From the NCBI RefSeq assembly GCF_021227995.1, contig NZ_CP089301.1, positions 1,302,001-1,366,000 on the forward strand: a DNA stretch of 64,000 bases. Reading direction: 5' to 3'. How positions within the stretch are numbered: position 1 is the stretch's first letter; every line of letters starts with the position of its first letter. The notes beneath the pieces were generated by a model. The model ran no database searches, was not told where the DNA came from, and saw only the letters and a list, made by a program, of their open reading frames with translations. A program made the position numbers and the translations under genes. Source of the DNA: Novosphingobium kaempferiae. Lineage in GTDB: Bacteria; Pseudomonadota; Alphaproteobacteria; Sphingomonadales; Sphingomonadaceae. Below, one piece after another: positions 1 to 8,708 of the stretch.

Positions 1-111
1 GCCCGGCTCGAAGCGCCGTTCGGGGCCGCTCGCGAAGCGCCGGGCGGTCTCGACCTGCATCGGGTCGAGCACGGGAAACATCTGGTGCTGTCGCGTCGCC
101 CGCGTCGTCAT
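1..111 (-). CDS. N-terminus of a cNMP-binding / thioredoxin-reductase-like flavoprotein (partial)
   Basis: Only the first 37 codons lie in the window; the gene runs off the left edge. The peptide begins MTTRATRQHQMFPVLDPMQ and continues with an RRFASGPERRFEPG-like segment. That resembles the start of a Crp-type cyclic-nucleotide-binding domain, as found at the N-terminus of a family of FAD-dependent thioredoxin-reductase-like proteins. The start is an ATG on the minus strand at 111, 44 bp downstream of the stop of the flavin disulfide reductase gene, so it may be the third gene of that transcript. The family assignment rests on a very short stretch and is an inference; the catalytic part is outside the window. 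Confidence 0.45.
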   Translation of the reverse strand, partial: MTTRATRQHQMFPVLDPMQVETARRFASGPERRFEPG

Positions 112-155
112 GTTCCGCCTTTCGTCCTGCACGATGTCGGCCCGCTCCCCGGAAC

Positions 156-1523
156 CTACACCAGTTCTCCCGCGATGGTGGGAATGAGTTCGGCGACCGT
201 CGGGTGAATATGCACGGTCCGCCGCAGCCGGTCCGCCGTCGCCCCGTTCGCCATCATGTCGAGGATGGTGTGGATCGCCTCGTCGCCACCGGTGCCGAGG
301 ATGGTGCCGCCGAGGATCAGGTCGCTCTCGGCATCGACGACGATTTCCATGAAGCCGGTCGTCTCGTCCTTCTCCACCGCGCGGCCGACCCGCGTCATCG
401 GGCGATGGCCGACCCTCACCTTGCGCCCCGCCGCATGGGCCTGTCCCACGCTCATCCCCACCCGGCCGAGGGGGGGATCGGTGAACAGCGCGTAGCAGGG
501 GATGCGATCGCTCACCTTGCGGTCCGCGCCGTCGAGCAGGTTCTCGGCGACGATCTCGAAGTCGTTGTAGCTGGTGTGGGTGAAGGCGCCCCGCCCGTTG
601 CAGTCGCCGAGCGCCCAGATGCCGGGCACCGAGGTTTCGAGCCGGTCGTTCACGGTGATGTAGCCCCGTGCGTCCATCCCGACCCCGGCCTTGTCGAGCC
701 CGAGGTCGTCGGTGTTGGGCACGCGACCCACTGCCATGAGGACATGGCTGGCGAGCACGCTGTCGGCATCCTCCGTGCAGTCCAGACCCACTGCTATCCC
801 GTCGCTATCGCGGTGAAAACGGATGCATTCGGCTTTCGTGCGGATCGTCAGCCCTTCCGCCTCCAGCATCGCGCGGATCGCCTGCGAGACCTTCTCGTCC
901 TCGCGCGAGACGAGCCGCTCGCCCTTTTCCACGATGGTCACGCGGGCGCCGAGGCGGGCGAAGGCCTGGCCGAACTCCAGCCCGATGTAGCTGCCGCCGA
1001 CGACCACGAGATGCTCGGGAATGCTCGCCATCTCCAGCATCGAGCTGTTCGTGAGCAGCGGCACGTCGCGCGCGCCCGGCATGTCCGGGATCAGGGCGCG
1101 GCCGCCGACGTTGATGAAGACCTCGCCCGCTTCCAGCACCTCGTCGCCCACGCGCACGGTCTTCGCGTCCTCGAAACGCGCATGGCCGTAGAGGAGCGTG
1201 CAGCCCTTGAGGCCCTGCAGCCACTTCTCGTTGCGTGTCCGCGCATTGGTCGCGATCGCCTGCGTGCGGGCGTGGACGCGCGCCATGTCGATGAAGATGG
1301 GTCCGGTATGAACGCCGAAGTCCGCCCCCCGCCGCGCGATGTGCGCCGCATGGGCGGAGGCGACGAGGGTCTTGGTCGGCATGCAACCGGTATTGACGCA
1401 AGTACCGCCGACGAGGTGCCGCTCGACGATGGCGACCGTCCGCCCCGACGCGGCGAGCCGCGCCGCCAGCGAGGGACCGGCCTGCCCCGCACCGATGACG
1501 ATGGCGTCGAAGGATCGCCTCAT
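156..1523 (-). CDS. FAD-containing pyridine nucleotide-disulfide oxidoreductase (mercuric reductase-like fold)
   Basis: 455 aa class I flavin disulfide reductase. An FAD-binding GAGQAG motif lies near residues 10-16. The redox-active disulfide sits in GGTCVNTGCMPTK (about C42/C47), a second GGSYIG dinucleotide motif lies near residue 175, and the C-terminal dimerisation domain keeps the His-Pro-Thr-x-x-Glu signature (about H440/E445). There is no N-terminal HMA domain and no C-terminal vicinal cysteine pair, so it is probably not a true MerA. The usual annotation for this group is 'FAD-containing oxidoreductase' (RclA/dihydrolipoamide dehydrogenase relatives), and the substrate is unknown. 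The start ATG overlaps the stop of the upstream DUF4126 gene by four bases (ATGA), which indicates translational coupling. Confidence 0.88.
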   Translation of the reverse strand: MRRSFDAIVIGAGQAGPSLAARLAASGRTVAIVERHLVGGTCVNTGCMPTKTLVASAHAAHIARRGADFGVHTGPIFIDMARVHARTQAIATNARTRNEKWLQGLKGCTLLYGHARFEDAKTVRVGDEVLEAGEVFINVGGRALIPDMPGARDVPLLTNSSMLEMASIPEHLVVVGGSYIGLEFGQAFARLGARVTIVEKGERLVSREDEKVSQAIRAMLEAEGLTIRTKAECIRFHRDSDGIAVGLDCTEDADSVLASHVLMAVGRVPNTDDLGLDKAGVGMDARGYITVNDRLETSVPGIWALGDCNGRGAFTHTSYNDFEIVAENLLDGADRKVSDRIPCYALFTDPPLGRVGMSVGQAHAAGRKVRVGHRPMTRVGRAVEKDETTGFMEIVVDAESDLILGGTILGTGGDEAIHTILDMMANGATADRLRRTVHIHPTVAELIPTIAGELV

Positions 1524-1978
1524 GCGTGCAGCACGACGGCGACGCCGAGGACGAGCGCCACCAGATCCTCCACCAGAGCAGCGGGCATGTCGCGCCCGAA
1601 CACCCGCGCCAGCGCGCCGCGCGCAGCGGCGCCGCCGAACGTGCCGACCACGGCACCGATGGCGCCCGCGACGAGGCCGAGCACCCAGGCTCCGCCCGCC
1701 GCACCCACCGCCGCGCCCGAGAGCGCACCGGTGAAGATGCGCGTGCCGAACTGCTGTGGCACCTTGCGGCTGGGCGTGTTGGGCAGCTTGTCACTTACCA
1801 GCTCGGCCAGCGCCGCGATGGTCAGGATCCACGGCGTGAAGCGATAGCCGAGCCAGGCCAACCAGCCGCTCTTGAGCTCGATCAGGCCACCATAGGCGGC
1901 CCAGCTCACCAGCACGGGCGCCATCATGGCGCGCAGGCCTGCAACGATACCGATCAGGAAAGACAACAGGACGATCAT
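1520..1978 (-). CDS. DUF4126-type small integral membrane protein
   Basis: 152 aa, hydrophobic throughout. It begins MIVLLSFLIGIVAGLRAM, and the Gly/Ala-rich C-terminal half (GALSGAAVGAAGGAW, GAIGAVVGTFGGAAAR) has glycine-zipper character, as in DUF4126 proteins. About four membrane segments are expected. I chose the second in-frame ATG (1978), which gives the family-like N-terminus; an upstream ATG at 1996 would add six charged residues. The stop overlaps the start of the flavin disulfide reductase by four bases, so the two are co-transcribed and coupled. The function of DUF4126 is not known. Confidence 0.75.
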   Translation of the reverse strand: MIVLLSFLIGIVAGLRAMMAPVLVSWAAYGGLIELKSGWLAWLGYRFTPWILTIAALAELVSDKLPNTPSRKVPQQFGTRIFTGALSGAAVGAAGGAWVLGLVAGAIGAVVGTFGGAAARGALARVFGRDMPAALVEDLVALVLGVAVVLHA

Positions 1979-2296
1979 TCGCTCAATCCTCCGCAACGGG
2001 CTACCGGGGGTACGAAACGTCGCGGCGATGGTAGCGCCGCACCATGCTCCGGTCGAGCGGGATCGCAGTGGACGCGAGCGTCACTACCGAAATTGACCAT
2101 CTTTTACCGGGGATGGCTGGACCTTCCCCTTCACCAGGTGAAATCGGCATGCCCGAACCGCGTGAGTGGCCATCGGGCAACAACCAACAATATGAAATCT
2201 TTGCGTCATCGTAGTGCCAGAATGGCGTCATTCTTCCCCGCCATAGGCCCGCCGCATCGGTGCCATCCGGCACCCACGCCTCAGGGAAGATCTCCA
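1979..2296. other. Divergent intergenic region between DUF4126 and the TonB receptor
   Basis: About 318 bp with no convincing gene. It holds the divergent promoters of the DUF4126 operon and of the receptor operon. The only structured element seen is a set of 7-bp repeats at an 11-bp period at 2203-2231, described separately. Long open frames read through here on both strands but show no codon signal or family similarity. Confidence 0.6.
2203..2231 (+). promoter_or_regulatory. Candidate tandem Pho box
   Basis: Three heptamers (GCGTCAT, GTGCCAG, GCGTCAT) are separated by exactly 4 bp, giving the 11-bp period typical of PhoB sites (consensus heptamer CTGTCAT). Matches are 5, 4 and 5 of 7. A weak -10-like CATAGG follows about 11 bp downstream. 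Placed about 65 bp before the receptor start, it would put receptor plus phosphodiesterase under phosphate control. This is inference from pattern and gene content. Confidence 0.4.
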
Positions 2297-4750
2297 ATGT
2301 CCGCTCATTCGTCGCGCAAGCTGCTGCTCTGCGGTGTCGCCTCGCTGTCGTTCCTCGCCGCGGCTCCGGCCTTTGCAGAGGCCGCTCCTGCGGCAGACGC
2401 CGCCCTCGCCGATGACAGCAGCGTCGATGGTTCCGAAGTCGTCGTGACCGGCGTAAAGGCGACCCGTTCGGCCACCGCCATCACCGAGACGGAAATCCAG
2501 AAGATCCTCCCCGGCGTCTCGTCGTTCAAGGCGATCCAGACCCTGCCCGGCGTCATGTACGTGACCGCCGACCCCTGGGGCAACAACGAGCAGAACGCCT
2601 CGCTTTTCATCCACGGCTTCAGCGCGCAGCAGCTCGGCCACACGCTTGACGGCGTGCCGCTCGGCGACCAGAGCTACGGCAACTTCAACGGCCTGTCGCC
2701 GCAGCGCGCGGTGATCTCGGAGAACCTCGGCCGCGTGGTCGTGGCGACCGGCGCGGCCGAACTCGGCATGGCGTCCACCAGCAACCTCGGCGGCGGCATC
2801 GAGAACTTCACCAGCGACCCGCGCGCGAAAATGGGCGCGCAAGTAAACCACACCGTCGGCAGCTACGGCACCGCCCGCTCGTACCTCCGCCTCGACACCG
2901 GTGAATTCGGCAACGGCAACTCGGGCTACGTCTCGGTGCTGCGCCAGCGCGCCCGCGCCTGGGATTTCGACGGCATCCAGAAGGGCTGGCAGGTCAACGC
3001 CAAGTTCGTCCACGACGACGCCGTCGGCAAGCTGACCGCCTACTTCTCGTACTCGGACAAGCAGGAACCGAACGAGGACGCGACCACCGTCTTCAAGACC
3101 CCGGCCAACGCCGCGCAGGCCTACCAGCCCTACGTGCGCCCGTTCCTCTATCCCGACTTCGACGCGGCGGTCGCCTACCTCGACGCCAAGGGCAACGTGC
3201 CCGCCGCCGAGGCGCAGAACTATCGCAACTACTACAGCGCGGCACTGCGCACCGACTACCTCGGCTACGTCAAGTACCAGGCCCACCTGACCGACAACAT
3301 CGACTGGTCGACGCAGGCCTACTACCACCACAACGACGGCGCGGGCATGGTGGCCGGTCCGATCACCGTGGCCTCGCTGCCGACGCTCTTCGCGCTCTAC
3401 TTCCCCGGCCAGAATCTCAAGCAGGCGACCGGCGGCTCGGGCTACGCGATCCGCACCACCGAATACCGCATCGATCGCGGCGGCGTGCTCTCCACCGTCG
3501 ACGCGACGCTGGGCAACCACACCCTGCAGGCGGGCGCATGGTACGAGTACAACTCCTCGGCCGCCTATCGCCGCTGGTACGCGCTCGACGTCAACCGGCC
3601 GCGTGACTACAGCCCCTACAAGCTGCCCTCCGAAGACCCGATGTTCACGCAGTACGGCAGCGAGATGCGCACCAGCGTGCTCCAGTTCCACGTTCAGGAC
3701 GCCTGGCAGCTGATGCCGAGCCTGCTGATCCAGGGCGGCTTCAAGTCGAGCCTCCAGTTCGCCAGCGGCACCTTCCCGGTCCAGCCGATCATCGGCTCGC
3801 TGCCCGGCTCGTCCAGCGCGCTGCCCGAGGGCGAGATCAACACCAAACGCTGGTTCCTGCCCGCGCTCGGCGCCAAATGGGACGTGACCGGCCACGAGCA
3901 GCTCTACGTCAACGTCCAGAAGAACCTGCGCCAGTTCCAGCCCTACGGCGCGGGCGGCGTCACCCCGTGGAGCAGCGGCAGCCAGTCGGCGTTCGACAAC
4001 CTCAAGAACAACGGCCGCCCGGAAACGGCGTGGACCTACGAGGTCGGCTTCCGCACCAGCCGCACCATCGACACCGCGTTCCTCACCGGCATCGACGCTC
4101 AGATCAACTACTACCACGTCGACTTCCGTGACCGCCTGATCGGCATCACCCCGGCGGCGGCGATCGGCGGCATCGGCGGCGGCGGCATCTCGGGCGGCAC
4201 GCCTGCGGTGTTCAACGTCGGCGACGTGAAGACCGACGGCGTCGACGCCGCACTGACGCTGCGCTTCGGCCGCGTCTTCTCGCTCTACAACGCGGTGTCG
4301 TACAACAACTCGATCTACGACAGCGACTACAGCACCCGCACCGGCCAGGCGACCGGCACCCGCATCGGCGGCATCGCCACCGTCGACGGCGTCGTCCCCA
4401 CCGGCGGCAAGCAGATCCCGGTCAGCCCCAAGTGGATGAACAAGACCGTCGCCACGCTGACGGTGGGTGACTTCGACGCGCAGTTCGTCGGCGACTATGT
4501 CGGCCGCCGCTACGCCACCTTCACCAACGACGCCTGGGTCAAGTCCTACTTCCAGGCGAGCGCCCAGATCGGCTATCGTCTGCCTGCCGAAATCATCGGT
4601 CTGCAGAACGCCCGGATCAGCCTCAACGTGACCAACCTGTTCGACGAGAAGGGCGCCTCAACCGTTCAGGCGAGCGCCAACACGAACAACTACAACGTCT
4701 ACCCGATCCCGCCTCGGCAGTGGTTCGGTACCTTTTCGGTGCAGTTCTGA
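2297..4750 (+). CDS. TonB-dependent outer-membrane receptor (phosphorus-linked)
   Basis: 817 aa. The chosen ATG follows a purine-rich AGGGAAGA and gives a clear signal peptide (KLLLCGVASLSFLAAAPAFA); the open frame extends far upstream only because stops are rare at this GC. A TonB box-like segment (SEVVVTGVK) precedes a plug domain with the FIHGFSAQQLGHTLDGVPLG stretch and an NLGGGIENF motif. A long beta-barrel follows, ending in Phe (WFGTFSVQF), as outer-membrane porin-type proteins do. Its stop codon overlaps the ATG of a glycerophosphodiester phosphodiesterase (TGATG), so the two are translationally coupled. With the Pit transporter downstream, the likely substrate is a phosphodiester or other organophosphate, but no substrate residues can be read directly. 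Confidence 0.9.
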   Translation: MSAHSSRKLLLCGVASLSFLAAAPAFAEAAPAADAALADDSSVDGSEVVVTGVKATRSATAITETEIQKILPGVSSFKAIQTLPGVMYVTADPWGNNEQNASLFIHGFSAQQLGHTLDGVPLGDQSYGNFNGLSPQRAVISENLGRVVVATGAAELGMASTSNLGGGIENFTSDPRAKMGAQVNHTVGSYGTARSYLRLDTGEFGNGNSGYVSVLRQRARAWDFDGIQKGWQVNAKFVHDDAVGKLTAYFSYSDKQEPNEDATTVFKTPANAAQAYQPYVRPFLYPDFDAAVAYLDAKGNVPAAEAQNYRNYYSAALRTDYLGYVKYQAHLTDNIDWSTQAYYHHNDGAGMVAGPITVASLPTLFALYFPGQNLKQATGGSGYAIRTTEYRIDRGGVLSTVDATLGNHTLQAGAWYEYNSSAAYRRWYALDVNRPRDYSPYKLPSEDPMFTQYGSEMRTSVLQFHVQDAWQLMPSLLIQGGFKSSLQFASGTFPVQPIIGSLPGSSSALPEGEINTKRWFLPALGAKWDVTGHEQLYVNVQKNLRQFQPYGAGGVTPWSSGSQSAFDNLKNNGRPETAWTYEVGFRTSRTIDTAFLTGIDAQINYYHVDFRDRLIGITPAAAIGGIGGGGISGGTPAVFNVGDVKTDGVDAALTLRFGRVFSLYNAVSYNNSIYDSDYSTRTGQATGTRIGGIATVDGVVPTGGKQIPVSPKWMNKTVATLTVGDFDAQFVGDYVGRRYATFTNDAWVKSYFQASAQIGYRLPAEIIGLQNARISLNVTNLFDEKGASTVQASANTNNYNVYPIPPRQWFGTFSVQF

Positions 4751-5889
4751 TGCGCCTTTCGCGACGCGGCCTGTTGCGTTCGGGCGCGGACGCAGCCCTG
4801 CTGGCGAGCCTGGCGACCACCGGAGCAGGAGCGGCCATCGCCGCTCCCGCCACCCCGGAACCGCGCAAACGCCCGGTGCTCGTCGCGCATCGCGGCAGCT
4901 CCGCGCTGCGCCCGGAACACACGCTGGCCGCCTATGCCAAGGCGATCCAGGACGGCGCGGATTTCGTCGAGCCTGACCTCTGCTCCACGAAAGACGGCGT
5001 CCTCGTCGCCCGGCACGAGAACGACATCACCGAGACCACCGACGTCGCCTCCCGCCCGGAATTCGCGGCCCGCAAGGCGACCAAGACCATCGACGGCGAG
5101 AAGCTGACCGGCTGGTTCACCGAGGATTTCACTTTCGCCGAACTCAAGACCCTGCGCGCGAAGGAACGCCTCGGCGCGATGCGGCCCGAGAGCCAGAGCT
5201 TCGACGGCCAGTTCCAGCTCGTCTCGCTGGAGGAGATCGCGGACTTCGTGGCCGCCGAATCCGCCGCGCGCGGCCGGACCATCGGCCTCATCCCCGAGAT
5301 CAAGCACTCGACCTACTTCGCGGGCATCGGCCTACCGCAGGAAGATCGCCTGCTCGACCTCATCGGCCGCAGCCACCAGCTTTCCCATGCACCGCTGGTC
5401 ATCCAGTCGTTCGAAGTGGGTAACCTCAAGGCGTTGAAACCCAAGGTTTCAGGCATGACAAACGTCCAGCTGATGCAGCTGGTCGGCGATCCTACCCAGC
5501 CGCCGCCGGACTTCGCGGCAGAGGGCATCAAGCGTACTTACGGCAGCCTGCTCACCCCTGCCGGACTCAAGGACATGGCGACGTACGCCGACTGGCTGGC
5601 CCCGCCAACGCGCATGGTCATTCCGCTCGGCAAGGACGGCAGGCTCGCGCCGCCCTCTGGCATCGTCGAGGCGGCGCACAAGGCGGGCCTCAAGGTCGGC
5701 GTCTGGACCTTCCGCCCGGAGAACCATTTCCTCGCCGCCGATTTCCGCGACGGCAAGGGCGATGCCGCCCGCAACGCGGCGGGCAGCGTGGCCGAGATGC
5801 AGCGCTATCTGGAGGCCGGTCTCGACGGCTTCTTCACCGACGATCCAGGCCTCGGCAAGCAGGCCATAGACGCCTTCATGGCGCGCTAA
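4750..5889 (+). CDS. glpQ: Glycerophosphodiester phosphodiesterase, Tat-exported
   Basis: 379 aa. It hydrolyses glycerophosphodiesters to glycerol-3-phosphate plus an alcohol, in the periplasm. The N-terminus has a twin-arginine signal (LSRRGLLRSG followed by an alanine-rich h-region ending at AIAAPA). The GDPD catalytic motif HRGSSALRPEHT follows, with the metal-binding EPDLCSTKDGVLVARHE segment, and the C-terminal GFFTDDP motif of the TIM barrel is present. Length is usual for periplasmic GlpQ. The start ATG overlaps the stop of the TonB receptor by one base. This suggests a receptor that brings in the diester and an enzyme that splits it, with released phosphate taken up by the Pit transporter downstream. 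Confidence 0.93.
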   Translation: MRLSRRGLLRSGADAALLASLATTGAGAAIAAPATPEPRKRPVLVAHRGSSALRPEHTLAAYAKAIQDGADFVEPDLCSTKDGVLVARHENDITETTDVASRPEFAARKATKTIDGEKLTGWFTEDFTFAELKTLRAKERLGAMRPESQSFDGQFQLVSLEEIADFVAAESAARGRTIGLIPEIKHSTYFAGIGLPQEDRLLDLIGRSHQLSHAPLVIQSFEVGNLKALKPKVSGMTNVQLMQLVGDPTQPPPDFAAEGIKRTYGSLLTPAGLKDMATYADWLAPPTRMVIPLGKDGRLAPPSGIVEAAHKAGLKVGVWTFRPENHFLAADFRDGKGDAARNAAGSVAEMQRYLEAGLDGFFTDDPGLGKQAIDAFMAR

Positions 5890-5913
5890 GGCCAAACGTT
5901 CCGCGCCACACCA

Positions 5914-5931
5914 CTGTCACTTAACCGACCT
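5914..5931 (+). promoter_or_regulatory. Candidate Pho box upstream of the Pit transporter
   Basis: CTGTCAC, a 4-bp TTAA spacer and CCGACCT match the Pho-box layout (7/4/7) with 6 and 5 of 7 consensus bases. It lies 36-53 bp before the transporter ATG, in the short gap after glpQ. No -10 can be assigned confidently. Confidence 0.4.
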
Positions 5932-5966
5932 AACCTCGGGCATCCGCAAGTTGCCCGAGGTTTTTC

Positions 5967-7568
5967 ATGAGTGCCAGTATCGCCGCCGGTCAGTTCGAGC
6001 GTCCGCAGCTCGACAAGGGGCTGGGCCTCGCAGGCAAGATCGGCTTCGGCGCGGCGATTCTGGCCGCCATCGCCTACGTGGCTTACAGCGTGAACGCGGA
6101 CGCCAGCGCAGCGGGCGTTCCGGCTCTGGCGATACTGCCCTTCATCCTGCTCTTCGTGGCCCTGCTGATCGCGCTCGGCTTCGAGTTCGTGAACGGCTTC
6201 CACGATACCGCCAACGCCGTCGCCACGGTGATCTACACCAATGCGATGCCCGCCAACGTGGCTGTCGTGTGGTCCGGATTCTTCAACTTCCTCGGCGTGC
6301 TGCTCTCGACCGGCGCAGTCGCGTTCGGCATCGTCTCGCTGCTGCCGGTGGAACTGATCCTGCAGGTCGGATCGAACGCCGGTTTCGCGATGGTCTTCGC
6401 GCTGCTGATCGCGGCGATCGTCTGGAATCTTGCGACCTGGTGGCTGGGCATCCCCTCCTCATCCTCCCACACGCTGATCGGCTCGATCATCGGCGTCGGC
6501 GTCGCCAATGCCCTGATGCATGGCAAGAGCGGCACCGCCGGGGTCGACTGGACCAAGGCGACCGAGATCGGGCAGGCGCTGCTCGTCTCGCCGCTGATCG
6601 GTTTCGGCGTGGCCGCGCTGCTCTTCCTCGCGATGAAGGTACTGATCCGCAACAAGGCGCTCTATCAGGAGCCCAAGGGCAACACGCCGCCCCCGCTTTG
6701 GATCCGCGCACTTCTGATCTTCACCTGCACGGGCGTCAGCTTCGCCCACGGTTCCAATGACGGCCAGAAGGGCATGGGCCTCATCATGCTGATCCTGATC
6801 GGCACCGTGCCTACCGCTTACGCGCTCAACCGCGCCGTTCCCGCCAGCTACACGCAGGAATTCAACCAGCGCGCGGACGCCGCCTATGCCGCGCTCGACG
6901 GCGGGCCCGCGCCCCTCCTGCAGCCCGCCGCCGCCCGGATCGCGGTGACGTCTTACATCGCCGACAAGACTTTCCAGCCCGCCACCGTCCCCGCTCTCGC
7001 TGCGTTGATCGGCGACATCGACCGTCAGGTCGGCGAATACGGCTCGCTCGCCAAAGTGCCCGCCGCCGCGACCGAGAACGTGCGCAACGACATGTATCTC
7101 GCCTCCGAAGCCATCAAGCGCATCTCGAAGGACGAGGCTGCGAACCTCGACGACGGCCAGAAGGCGGCTCTCGGTGACTTCAAGAAGTCCCTCGACGCGG
7201 GCACGCGCTTCATCCCCACCTGGGTGAAGGTGGCGGTTGCCTTCGCACTCGGCCTCGGCACGATGGTGGGCTGGAAGCGCATCGTCGTCACCGTGGGCGA
7301 GAAGATCGGCAAGTCGCACCTCACCTACGCGCAGGGCGCTTCCGCCGAACTGGTGGCAATGGGCACGATCTTCGCCGCCGACAGCCTCGGCCTGCCGGTC
7401 TCGACGACGCACGTGCTGTCCTCGGGCGTGGCGGGGACGATGGCGGCCAACCGCTCCGGCCTGCAGATGAGCACCGTGCGCAACCTGCTGATGGCGTGGG
7501 TTCTGACGCTGCCTGTGTCGATCCTGCTGTCAGGTGTGCTATATGCCCTGTTCGCGATGATCTTCTGA
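5967..7568 (+). CDS. pit: Inorganic phosphate transporter, PiT family
   Basis: 533 aa polytopic inner-membrane symporter. Both PiT signature repeats are present: GFHDTANAVATVIYTNAM near residue 75 and SFAHGSNDGQKGMG near residue 258. The last segment carries TTHVLSSGVAGTM. The halves are joined by a soluble region of roughly 130 residues (about 290-420). It follows glpQ by 77 bp with a candidate Pho box between, and precedes a ZntB-like transporter. PiT proteins move phosphate, usually as a metal-phosphate complex, with protons. The low-affinity nature typical of Pit means Pho-box control would be slightly unusual for enterics but is known in other groups. Confidence 0.94.
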   Translation: MSASIAAGQFERPQLDKGLGLAGKIGFGAAILAAIAYVAYSVNADASAAGVPALAILPFILLFVALLIALGFEFVNGFHDTANAVATVIYTNAMPANVAVVWSGFFNFLGVLLSTGAVAFGIVSLLPVELILQVGSNAGFAMVFALLIAAIVWNLATWWLGIPSSSSHTLIGSIIGVGVANALMHGKSGTAGVDWTKATEIGQALLVSPLIGFGVAALLFLAMKVLIRNKALYQEPKGNTPPPLWIRALLIFTCTGVSFAHGSNDGQKGMGLIMLILIGTVPTAYALNRAVPASYTQEFNQRADAAYAALDGGPAPLLQPAAARIAVTSYIADKTFQPATVPALAALIGDIDRQVGEYGSLAKVPAAATENVRNDMYLASEAIKRISKDEAANLDDGQKAALGDFKKSLDAGTRFIPTWVKVAVAFALGLGTMVGWKRIVVTVGEKIGKSHLTYAQGASAELVAMGTIFAADSLGLPVSTTHVLSSGVAGTMAANRSGLQMSTVRNLLMAWVLTLPVSILLSGVLYALFAMIF

Positions 7569-7605
7569 CGAGCGGCATACGGACAAGCGCACGACCACAC
7601 CCGCC

Positions 7606-8613
7606 CTGGATTTCAGCGCCGCGCTCGGCAAGACCGGCGCGGCGAGCGGCGGGACTGCACCCGGCCTGATCTGGGGGCTCGACTTCACGCCCGATGGCTC
7701 GCACGAGAGCGCACCCTGCGGCCCAGCGCCCGAGGGCTGCTTCCGCTGGCTGCACCTCAACCTCGCTGACCACGGCACGCGTCTTTGGATCGAGCAGTCG
7801 GCGCTGTTTCCGGCGGCGGCGCGCGAACTGCTACTATCCTCGGATTCCCACCAGCGCGCGCTGGTCGAGGGGGGTGCGGTCTGCTGCATCCTCCATGACT
7901 TCGAGCGTGATTTCGACGTGCGCGACACCGCCCGCGTCGGCGCGCTGCGGGTGGCGATGCTCGGCAGCCTGATCGTCACCGCCCGCCGCCATCCCCTTGG
8001 TGCTGCCGACATCGTCATGCAGCGCGTCGCCAATGGCGCCCGCGTCGAAGGGCCTGCGGGAGCGCTGGACCTGCTGGTCGGCGCCCTGACGCAGAACATC
8101 GACACGGTGATCCGCAACCTTTCCGCCGACATGCAGGCGGCAGAGGACGCCTTCCTCGAAGGCCGTCATCCACCCACCAGCCGCCAACTCCTCGACATCC
8201 GCCGCCGCCTCGCCCAGATTCACCGGATGCTCGACGGCGCCCAGCGCGTGTTCCGCCGCCTCGAACAGGACGACGACCTGCCCGAAGCGCTGCAACCCAC
8301 CGTGGAGAAGCTCTCCCAGCGCCTGCAAGGCCTCGACGCAGACGCGCTGGCGGTCCAAGGCCAGCTTCGTCTCCTGCGCGACGAACTCGACCTCCAGCAG
8401 GACCAGCGGACCAACCAGAACCTCTACCTGCTGTCAGTGATGACGGCGCTGATGCTGCCCGCCACGCTGGTGACCGGCCTTTTCGGTATGAACACCGGTG
8501 GACTGCCCTTCAATGGCCCCCACGGCACCCTCATCGCCACCGGCCTCGCCGCAGGCACGGCGCTCGCAACTTATCTATTCCTGCGCAGCAAGGGTTTCTT
8601 CAGGCAGGGTTGA
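7606..8613 (+). CDS. ZntB/CorA-family divalent metal transporter with uncertain start
   Basis: The frame encodes a ZntB-like protein: a soluble N-terminal domain (GLIWGLDF, FRWLHLNLADHGTRLWIE), a helical stalk (LDIRRRLAQIHRMLDGAQRVFRRLEQ) and two C-terminal membrane segments around the GMNTGG pore motif. The family similarity begins at about base 7665. In this frame a TGA occurs at 7558-7560, and there is no ATG, GTG or TTG before the GTG at 7918, which lies well inside the domain. The CTG at 7606 is listed as the most upstream plausible start, without a clear Shine-Dalgarno. Alternatives are an ATC/ATT-type start, re-initiation after the Pit stop at 7568, or a sequence error. The encoded family is secure; the start is not. 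Confidence 0.7.
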   Translation: MDFSAALGKTGAASGGTAPGLIWGLDFTPDGSHESAPCGPAPEGCFRWLHLNLADHGTRLWIEQSALFPAAARELLLSSDSHQRALVEGGAVCCILHDFERDFDVRDTARVGALRVAMLGSLIVTARRHPLGAADIVMQRVANGARVEGPAGALDLLVGALTQNIDTVIRNLSADMQAAEDAFLEGRHPPTSRQLLDIRRRLAQIHRMLDGAQRVFRRLEQDDDLPEALQPTVEKLSQRLQGLDADALAVQGQLRLLRDELDLQQDQRTNQNLYLLSVMTALMLPATLVTGLFGMNTGGLPFNGPHGTLIATGLAAGTALATYLFLRSKGFFRQG

Positions 8614-8652
8614 GTCGGCACCAAAAGCGCACATTTGCGGAAGCAGGACAGC

Positions 8653-8680
8653 AAAAAGCCCGGACCAAGCCGGGCTTTTT
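8653..8680 (+). terminator. Rho-independent terminator after the ZntB-like gene
   Basis: Perfect 11-bp inverted repeat AAAAAGCCCGG / CCGGGCTTTTT with a 6-nt loop and a T-run, 40 bp after the stop. The A-run on the left arm lets it work on the minus strand as well, where it would terminate the tRNA-Leu transcript. Confidence 0.9.
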
Positions 8681-8708
8681 CTACTGCGATTACCTCCAAA
8701 GAGGTGAA

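Noticed and set aside
156-1523. True mercuric reductase (MerA)
   Set aside because: No HMA domain, no C-terminal vicinal cysteines and no mer genes nearby; only the common fold and redox disulfide are shared.
204-1847. 547-aa open frame on the plus strand
   Set aside because: It lies antisense to the flavin disulfide reductase and DUF4126 genes; composition is His/Arg/Asp-biased and no family motif is visible. It is a by-product of high GC.
1526-2296. Long N-terminal extension of the first TonB receptor
   Set aside because: The extension crosses the opposite-strand DUF4126 gene; the real ATG at 2297 gives a proper signal peptide and Shine-Dalgarno.
2228-4117. 629-aa minus-strand open frame
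   Set aside because: Antisense to the TonB receptor, Val/Ala/Arg-rich and without motifs.
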